Source: Clostridia bacterium | GTDB lineage: Bacteria > Bacillota_A > Clostridia > Oscillospirales > CAG-272 | Direction: 5' to 3' | Length of the DNA stretch: 9,388 bases | Assembly: GCA_017462445.1 (NCBI GenBank) | Contig: JAFTRB010000168.1 | Span: forward strand, 1-9,388 | In this document: positions 5,577-9,388 of the stretch, one piece after another | Layout of the letters: each line of letters begins with the position of its first letter | Position numbering within the stretch: the stretch's first letter is position 1 | Program-made: the position numbers and the translations under genes | The notes under the pieces: generated by a model | The model's database searches: none | What the model was told of the DNA's origin: nothing | What the model saw: the letters and a program-made list of their open reading frames with translations, nothing else

Positions 5577-5604
5577 ATTATATACCAAAGCTAGAAAAAA
5601 ATCA
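5577..5604 (-). promoter_or_regulatory. Promoter of cysK
   Basis: On the minus strand, TTGATT (5604-5599) and TATAAT (5582-5577) are 16 bases apart. Initiation is predicted near 5570, giving a leader of about 22 nt. That is too short for an S-box or T-box, so sulfur control by such a riboswitch is not indicated here. Confidence 0.8.
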
Positions 5605-5658
5605 ATATTTTTCATTTCTTAATTATCCTTCTTTAGCGTGTCCCGGTCGACGAATATG

Positions 5659-5666
5659 CATATAAT
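5659..5666 (+). promoter_or_regulatory. Possible sporulation-sigma -10 element for cotJABC
   Basis: CATATAAT lies about 50 bases upstream of cotJA and resembles the CATA-type -10 of sigma-E/sigma-K promoters. No convincing matching -35 was found at the right distance. In Bacillus subtilis cotJABC is transcribed by sigma-E; applying that here is inference. Confidence 0.3.
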
Positions 5667-5717
5667 GATAAAGGAGCATATCGCTCCGAAAAAACTAAAG
5701 GACAAGAAAAGAAAAAT

Positions 5718-5930
5718 ATGGAAAGAAACGAAAATGGATACCCCAAGTCCTCGGGTAACGAGGGATGCGCTCCGGGAATGGATGCGACCTTGGGTGATAA
5801 GCCACTCGGCTATGCCTATGTTCCTATTCAGCGCTGGAGAATGCTCTACAATCCGGAGGATGCCTTGAATGCAGGTACACTTTTCGAGGAGCTTTATCTG
5901 CCAAAGGAGGTTTACGGCCGTGAGTTGTGA
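5718..5930 (+). CDS. cotJA: Spore coat-associated protein CotJA, 70 aa
   Basis: This is a small protein of the spore coat region, the first gene of the cotJABC operon. The diagnostic core is LGYAYVPIQRW followed by LYNPEDALNAGTLFEEL, the conserved CotJA phrase ending just before the C-terminus. The N-terminal 20 residues are hydrophilic and variable, as in homologues. The start is the ATG at 5718, the only start codon that fits the frame. Its best Shine-Dalgarno candidate, AAAGGA at 5697-5702, is 15 bases away, which is longer than normal, so initiation may be weak. The stop at 5928-5930 overlaps cotJB by 11 bases. It is expected to be expressed in the mother cell during sporulation. CotJA homologues are needed for CotJC assembly; that is family knowledge, not visible here. 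Confidence 0.9.
   Translation: MERNENGYPKSSGNEGCAPGMDATLGDKPLGYAYVPIQRWRMLYNPEDALNAGTLFEELYLPKEVYGREL
5906..5922 (+). promoter_or_regulatory. Ribosome binding site fixing the GTG start of cotJB
   Basis: GGAGG (5906-5910, within AAAGGAGG) lies nine bases before GTG at 5920-5922, inside the end of cotJA. The alternative ATG at 5938 would be 27 bases from it. This decides a GTG start and indicates translational coupling to cotJA. Confidence 0.8.
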
Positions 5931-6198
5931 TGAGCTTATGAAAAAAATCGATTCGCTTGATTTCGCGCGCCACGAGGCTCAGCTTTTCTTAGATACACAT
6001 CCGGATTGCAAGGAGGCTCTCGACTACTTCAACCGCACCACGGATATGCTTGAGGAGCTTCGCACAAAGTATCAGGATTCCTATGGCCCTCTTGTCGCAA
6101 CCGCGAGCGGAACAGAAAGCTACAGATGGGTAGACGGTCCCTGGCCCTGGCAGTTAACCGATGCCGAGAAGGCAGAGAAGAAGGGAGGGAAGGGATAA
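5920..6198 (+). CDS. cotJB: Spore coat protein CotJB, 92 aa
   Basis: This is the second protein of the CotJ spore-coat set. It begins at GTG 5920 and reads MSCDELMKKIDSLDFARHEA. That matches the family's usual opening (a short amphipathic helix, then LDF and an acidic stretch), followed by LFLDTHPDCKEAL (23-35) and the conserved YGPL (55-58) and WVDGPWPW (70-77) motifs. The C-terminus is a charged Lys/Gly tail. Length is close to homologues (about 85-95 aa). It overlaps cotJA by 11 bases, and its TAA (6196-6198) shares its last base with the cotJC ATG, so all three genes are tightly coupled. A longer reading from ATG 5869 would add residues not found in the family and lacks a ribosome binding site. 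Confidence 0.92.
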   Translation: MSCDELMKKIDSLDFARHEAQLFLDTHPDCKEALDYFNRTTDMLEELRTKYQDSYGPLVATASGTESYRWVDGPWPWQLTDAEKAEKKGGKG

Positions 6199-6746
6199 TG
6201 TGGATTTATGAGAAGAGACTGCAGTATCCTGTAAAGATTGCAACCCCCAATGCTCGCCTTGCATCAATGATAATCGATGCGCTCGGTGGCCCTGACGGTG
6301 AATTAGGGGCGGCAACAAGATATCTTAACCAAAGATATTCCATGCCCAAGGGCGAGATTATTGGGCTTCTTACCGATATCGGCTCGGAGGAGCTTGGACA
6401 CGGTGAGATGGTAGCAAGCCTGATTTATCAGCTTACAAGAAACCTTACCCCAGCCGAGATAAAGGCAGGTGGCTTTGATAAATATTATATCGGCCACGGA
6501 ACAGGTATATTCCCTGCGGCAGCCAGCGGCGAGCCCTTCACCTGCGCATCTATTCAATCCAAGGGGGATGCAATCTGCGACCTCAACGAGGATCTGGCAG
6601 CAGAGCAGAAGGCAAGAGTAACCTATGACAACATTCTCCGTATGTCGGATGACCCGGATGTAAATGATGTCATCAAGTTCCTTCGCCAGCGCGAGATAGT
6701 TCACTACCAGCGCTTTGGCGAGGCACTTCGCCAGCTAACGGAATAA
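6198..6746 (+). CDS. cotJC: Spore coat protein CotJC, manganese-catalase-like, 182 aa
   Basis: This is a ferritin-like four-helix protein of the manganese catalase family, located in the spore coat. Candidate di-metal ligands are all present and well spaced: E35, E65 with H68 (EExxH), E136, and E166 with H169 (ExxH). The opening MWIYEKRLQYPVKI and IGSEELGHGEMVA (61-73) are typical of CotJC. At 182 residues it is the short spore form, lacking the long C-terminal extension of free Mn catalases. It starts at the ATG sharing an A with the cotJB stop, preceded by GGGAGG and AGGGA. An alternative ATG at 6126 lies inside cotJB and is rejected. Peroxide breakdown is suggested by the family, but activity cannot be read from sequence. 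Confidence 0.94.
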   Translation: MWIYEKRLQYPVKIATPNARLASMIIDALGGPDGELGAATRYLNQRYSMPKGEIIGLLTDIGSEELGHGEMVASLIYQLTRNLTPAEIKAGGFDKYYIGHGTGIFPAAASGEPFTCASIQSKGDAICDLNEDLAAEQKARVTYDNILRMSDDPDVNDVIKFLRQREIVHYQRFGEALRQLTE

Positions 6747-6752
6747 TAATTT

Positions 6753-6784
6753 AATCGAGAACGCCCCGGCGCTCTCGATTTTTT
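6753..6784 (+). terminator. Terminator after cotJABC
   Basis: AATCGAGA (6753-6760) pairs with TCTCGATT (6773-6780). After one mismatch, an inner CGC/GCG stem (6762-6764 with 6769-6771, approximately) tightens the hairpin, and the T-run 6779-6784 follows. It begins six bases after the cotJC stop and separates this operon from nfnAB. Confidence 0.88.
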
Positions 6785-6806
6785 AATAGCAATTTCAACC
6801 TACCCC

Positions 6807-6835
6807 TTGAAAATATCCGTCTCATGTGGTATTAT
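6807..6835 (+). promoter_or_regulatory. Promoter of nfnAB
   Basis: TTGAAA (6807-6812) and TATTAT (6830-6835) are separated by 17 bases, with TGG directly upstream of the -10 (6827-6829), an extended -10. Initiation is predicted near 6842, giving a leader of about 89 nt. The -10 is the left arm of an inverted repeat, listed separately. Confidence 0.8.
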
Positions 6836-6848
6836 ATTAGATATAATA
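6830..6848. promoter_or_regulatory. Inverted repeat overlapping the nfnAB -10 and start site
   Basis: TATTATAT (6830-6837) and ATATAATA (6841-6848) form a perfect 8+8 dyad around TAG. It covers the -10 box and the predicted +1. A repressor bound here would block the promoter. It is purely AT-rich and the -10 itself contributes half of it, so chance symmetry is possible. It does not match the Rex consensus that I know. Confidence 0.35.
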
Positions 6849-6930
6849 TTTTCAGGCAATAGGTTGCGTAGGGTAATATAAGCCACCCGTGTCAAATTAT
6901 TCGCCAAATCAAAATTGTTTAGAGGACAAA

Positions 6931-7791
6931 ATGTACAAAATTGTTTACAAAAAAGAGCTTAATCCAACGGTGGTTATGATGGATATTGAGGCTCCGCTTG
7001 TTGCCAAGGGGGCGCAGGCGGGACAATTTATCATTCTCCGCGTAGATGAGGAGGGCGAGCGCATTCCTCTGACCGTTGCAGGCTATGACAGAGAGCGGGG
7101 AACCGTTCGCATAATATTCCAGATTGTAGGAGCAACAACGCTTGCTCTTTCTCAAAAGGCTGAGGGGGACTCTATTACCGACTTTGTAGGGCCTCTCGGC
7201 AAGCCCACCAATACCGACGGTGTAAAGGATGTATGTATTGTCGGCGGCGGTGTCGGCTGTGCCATTGCGCTCCCCGTTGCGAGGCGCTTTCGTGAGCTTG
7301 GCTGCAATGTTACATCAATAATTGGCTTCAGAAGCAAGGAACTTGTAATTTTAGAGGACGAGTTCCGCGCCTCCTCGGATGAGCTTACCATTGTCACCGA
7401 TGACGGCTCCTATGGGGAAAAGGGAAATGTTTGTATGTCCCTCGAACGCCTTCTTTCGGAGCGCTCCTTTGACAAGGTTATTGCCATAGGTCCGTTGGTT
7501 ATGATGAAGTTTGTCACGGCATCTGTCAAGCCCTATGGAATACCCTGCGAGGTTTCAATGAACCCCATTATGATAGATGGCACCGGAATGTGCGGAGGCT
7601 GCCGCCTGACACTTAATATAGACGGTACCCGTGTCACAAAATTTGCCTGTGTCGATGGCCCGGATTTTGATGCGTATACCGTCGATTTTGATGAGGCTAT
7701 CCGTCGCAGTCGCGCCTATTATGAAACCGAAAGACACGCTTTTACCGAGGCGTGCAATCTGATAAAGAAGGGGGAGATGAATAATGGCTGA
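6931..7791 (+). CDS. nfnA: NfnA-type ferredoxin:NADP+ oxidoreductase small subunit (FAD, [2Fe-2S]), 286 aa
   Basis: This is the small subunit of the cytosolic electron-bifurcating NADH-dependent ferredoxin:NADP+ oxidoreductase (also annotated SudB or dihydroorotate dehydrogenase electron-transfer subunit-like). The N-terminal FAD domain has RIPLTVA (44-50), with the usual Arg-x-Pro-Leu-Thr flavin-binding phrase, and GPLG (87-90). The nucleotide-binding domain has IVGGGVGCAIALP (103-115) and IAIGPLVMM (184-192). The C-terminal [2Fe-2S] site shows D216, C221, C224 and C240 in DGTGMCGGC and FACVDGPDFD. That arrangement fits Asp-containing coordination known for Nfn. The start is ATG 6931 with AGAGGA at 6921-6926; an in-frame GTG at 6889 has no ribosome binding site. 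It overlaps nfnB by 8 bases, so the two are translated as a unit. Confidence 0.9.
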   Translation: MYKIVYKKELNPTVVMMDIEAPLVAKGAQAGQFIILRVDEEGERIPLTVAGYDRERGTVRIIFQIVGATTLALSQKAEGDSITDFVGPLGKPTNTDGVKDVCIVGGGVGCAIALPVARRFRELGCNVTSIIGFRSKELVILEDEFRASSDELTIVTDDGSYGEKGNVCMSLERLLSERSFDKVIAIGPLVMMKFVTASVKPYGIPCEVSMNPIMIDGTGMCGGCRLTLNIDGTRVTKFACVDGPDFDAYTVDFDEAIRRSRAYYETERHAFTEACNLIKKGEMNNG

Positions 7792-9196
7792 TATGTCCCC
7801 AAGGAAGAACGAAATGCCAACCCTTCCACCCGATACGCGGGCGCGAAGCTTTGACGAGGTAGCAACGGGCTATACGCTTGCCCTTGCCTCCGCCGAGGCT
7901 CAGCGTTGCCTGGGCTGCAAGCATATGCCCTGTGTCAGCGGCTGTCCTGTTAATATTCGCATTCCAGACTTTATTCAGAAAATCAAGGAGAACGACCTCG
8001 CCGCCGCCTATGATATAATCAGCGAATCCTCCTCACTCCCTGCCGTCTGCGGCAGAGTTTGTCCTCAGGAGAGCCAGTGCGAGGCTAAATGCGTAAGAGG
8101 AATACAGGGCGAGCCTGTCGGCATCGGCAGACTGGAGCGCTTTGTTGCGGATTGGCACAATTCTCTAGCCACAGGTGATACCAAGCCCGTGGTCTGCAAC
8201 GGTGTCAAGGTTGCCATAGTAGGCTCAGGTCCATCCGGGCTTTCCTGCGCCGGCGACCTTGCAAGGCTGGGCTATTCTGTCACCGTGTTCGAGGCGTTAC
8301 ACACTCCGGGCGGGGTTCTTGTTTACGGCATTCCCGAGTTCCGCCTCCCCAAGTCCATCGTAAAAAAGGAGGTCGATAATCTCGAGGCATTAGGTGTCGG
8401 GATCGTGACCAATGCTGTTATAGGCAAAACACTTACAATAGACGAGCTTTTTGATATGGGATATAGTGCGGTCTATGTTGCCTCGGGAGCAGGTCTACCG
8501 AACTTTATGGGCATACCCGGCGAGAGCTTGAACGGTGTCTACTCCGCTAACGAGTTCTTAACAAGAAGCAACCTTATGAAGGCTTACAGAGAGAACGCAT
8601 CGACTCCCATCCTTAAGGCCAAGCGAGTTGCCGTTGTCGGCGGTGGAAATGTGGCAATGGATGCCGCAAGAACCGCGCTTCGCCTTGGCGCCGAGAAGGT
8701 TTATATCGTCTACCGCCGCTCTATGGAGGAGCTTCCCGCTCGTCGCGAGGAGGTCGAGCACGCAATAGAGGAGGGCATCGAAATGATGCTTCTCACAAAT
8801 CCCGTTGAAATTCTTGGCTACGATAATCCATCAGATCCAAAGGATCCAAAGAACGGCTTTGTCAGGGCTATGCGCTGTATCAGGATGGAGCTTTCCTCTC
8901 CCGACGAGCGAGGCAGACGCCGCCCTGTTCCCATCGAGGGCAGTGAGTTCGTTCTCGAGGTTGACTCGGTTGTTATGTCCATCGGTACCTCGCCCAATCC
9001 CTTGATTAAGGATACCACCGAGGGGCTTGCGGTTAACTCTCGCGGCGGCATAGTCATCGGCGACAACGGTGAGACCTCTCGCCCCGGAGTTTTCGCGGGC
9101 GGTGACGCGGTGACGGGCGCCGCCACGGTCATCTCGGCTATGGGAGCAGGCAAGCTTGCCGCCCGTGGCATTGACAAGTATTTAAGAGGAAAATAA
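7784..9196 (+). CDS. nfnB: NfnB-type NADPH-binding large subunit (GltD-like, FAD, two [4Fe-4S]), 470 aa
   Basis: This is the large subunit partner of NfnA. In the known enzyme its FAD is the bifurcation site, and two [4Fe-4S] clusters pass electrons to or from ferredoxin. The N-terminus carries eight cysteines in two sets: C42, C45, C50, C54 (CLGCKHMPCVSGCP) and C89, C93, C99, C103 (CGRVCPQE, then CEAKC). Then come the FAD Rossmann motif GSGPSG (147-152), GGVLVYGIPEFRLPK (176-190), the NADPH Rossmann motif GGGNVAMDAARTA (286-298), YRRSMEELPAR (310-320), and the C-terminal flavin motif AGGDAVTGAATV (438-449). Length matches NfnB/GltD small subunit (about 460-475). ATG 7784 has GGGGAG at 7771-7776 and overlaps the nfnA stop. 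A stand-alone GltD-like glutamate synthase subunit is the alternative, but pairing with nfnA and absence of gltB argue against it. Confidence 0.9.
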   Translation: MADMSPRKNEMPTLPPDTRARSFDEVATGYTLALASAEAQRCLGCKHMPCVSGCPVNIRIPDFIQKIKENDLAAAYDIISESSSLPAVCGRVCPQESQCEAKCVRGIQGEPVGIGRLERFVADWHNSLATGDTKPVVCNGVKVAIVGSGPSGLSCAGDLARLGYSVTVFEALHTPGGVLVYGIPEFRLPKSIVKKEVDNLEALGVGIVTNAVIGKTLTIDELFDMGYSAVYVASGAGLPNFMGIPGESLNGVYSANEFLTRSNLMKAYRENASTPILKAKRVAVVGGGNVAMDAARTALRLGAEKVYIVYRRSMEELPARREEVEHAIEEGIEMMLLTNPVEILGYDNPSDPKDPKNGFVRAMRCIRMELSSPDERGRRRPVPIEGSEFVLEVDSVVMSIGTSPNPLIKDTTEGLAVNSRGGIVIGDNGETSRPGVFAGGDAVTGAATVISAMGAGKLAARGIDKYLRGK

Positions 9197-9388
9197 GCCT
9201 TAAGTACATTCTTCCTTATTGTACATCATTTAATATTCATACTAAAAAAGGGGCTGCTTCATCGAGGCTACCCGTAAACAAAATGGACGAGGTGCAATAA
9301 ATTTGTGCCTCGCCCATAACTTTTATGTGAACTAAAAAATCAAGGTTGAAAACCTACGGTTTTCTCCATTTTCATTAGGTTTTGTTTA
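9197..9388. other. Gene-free tail downstream of nfnAB with hairpins
   Basis: I see no gene in these 192 bases. Three inverted repeats are visible. GTACA/TGTAC is at 9204-9208 and 9220-9224. CGAGGTGCA (9288-9296) pairs with TGTGCCTCG (9304-9312) with two G-U pairs. GAAAACC (9348-9354) pairs with GGTTTTC (9358-9364). None is immediately followed by a good U-tract, so the nfnAB terminator cannot be assigned confidently. Confidence 0.5.
9288..9312 (+). terminator. Possible weak terminator or structured RNA after nfnB
   Basis: A 9-bp hairpin, 9288-9296 with 9304-9312, has G-U pairs (T9293-G9307, G9294-T9306) that are valid only on the plus strand. This suggests plus-strand RNA, such as the nfnAB 3' end. 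A short T-run occurs only nine bases later (9321-9324), so termination efficiency is doubtful. Confidence 0.3.

Noticed and set aside
5671..5687. AAGGAG within the GGAGC/GCTCC hairpin upstream of cotJA as a ribosome binding site
   Set aside because: No start codon follows at a usable distance; cotJA begins more than 40 bases later in a frame with no earlier start.
6889..6930. In-frame GTG start for nfnA
   Set aside because: It lacks a Shine-Dalgarno sequence and adds residues unlike the family, while ATG 6931 has AGAGGA and the typical MYKIVYK opening.
9236..9322. 26-codon minus-strand open frame starting MGEAQIYC
   Set aside because: It has no ribosome binding site, is very short, and overlaps the hairpin; nothing supports translation.

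Overview
The window looks like a chromosomal stretch from a spore-forming, anaerobic member of the Clostridia, probably an uncultured gut lineage. The evidence is a clostridial-type rplL end, a cotJABC spore-coat operon, an NfnAB-type flavin/iron-sulfur oxidoreductase pair, and two BspA-like leucine-rich-repeat lipoproteins of the kind common in gut Firmicutes. Taxonomy below class level is inference. I see no phage, integrase, transposase, CRISPR array, tRNA or rRNA.

Layout. (1) 1-388: the 3' part of rplL (ribosomal protein L7/L12) and its strong terminator. (2) 389-829: about 440 bases without a gene. They hold a small heptamer repeat, short hairpins, an extended -10 promoter, and then a strongly structured leader of about 150 nt ending in an intrinsic terminator, before the next gene's ribosome binding site. 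(3) 830-2884: a 684-aa BspA-like LRR lipoprotein with an internal 132-residue duplication. (4) 2885-2994: two back-to-back terminators. (5) 2995-3534, minus strand: a DUF4416 protein. (6) 3535-3681: divergent promoters. (7) 3682-4449: a second, 255-aa lipoprotein with a Cys/His-rich region and a short LRR tail. (8) 4566-4602: a bidirectional terminator. (9) 4621-5547, minus strand: cysteine synthase. (10) 5718-6746: cotJA-cotJB-cotJC, translationally overlapping, then a terminator. (11) 6931-9196: nfnA-nfnB, with an 8-base overlap, behind a promoter whose -10 lies in a perfect inverted repeat. (12) 9197-9388: a gene-free tail with hairpins.

Functionally these are mostly independent transcription units. 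The two lipoproteins are probably exported, lipid-anchored surface proteins. CysK makes cysteine from O-acetylserine and sulfide. CotJABC are spore-coat proteins, CotJC having manganese-catalase-like metal ligands. NfnAB would couple ferredoxin, NADH and NADPH pools in fermentative metabolism. Four of the five vegetative-type promoters I can read have a TGn extended -10 and a 17-base spacer.

I found no clear novel multi-gene system. The best candidate for something undescribed is the leader RNA at about 649-802: a roughly 33-bp hairpin beginning at the predicted transcript 5' end, followed by a terminator, upstream of the large LRR lipoprotein.
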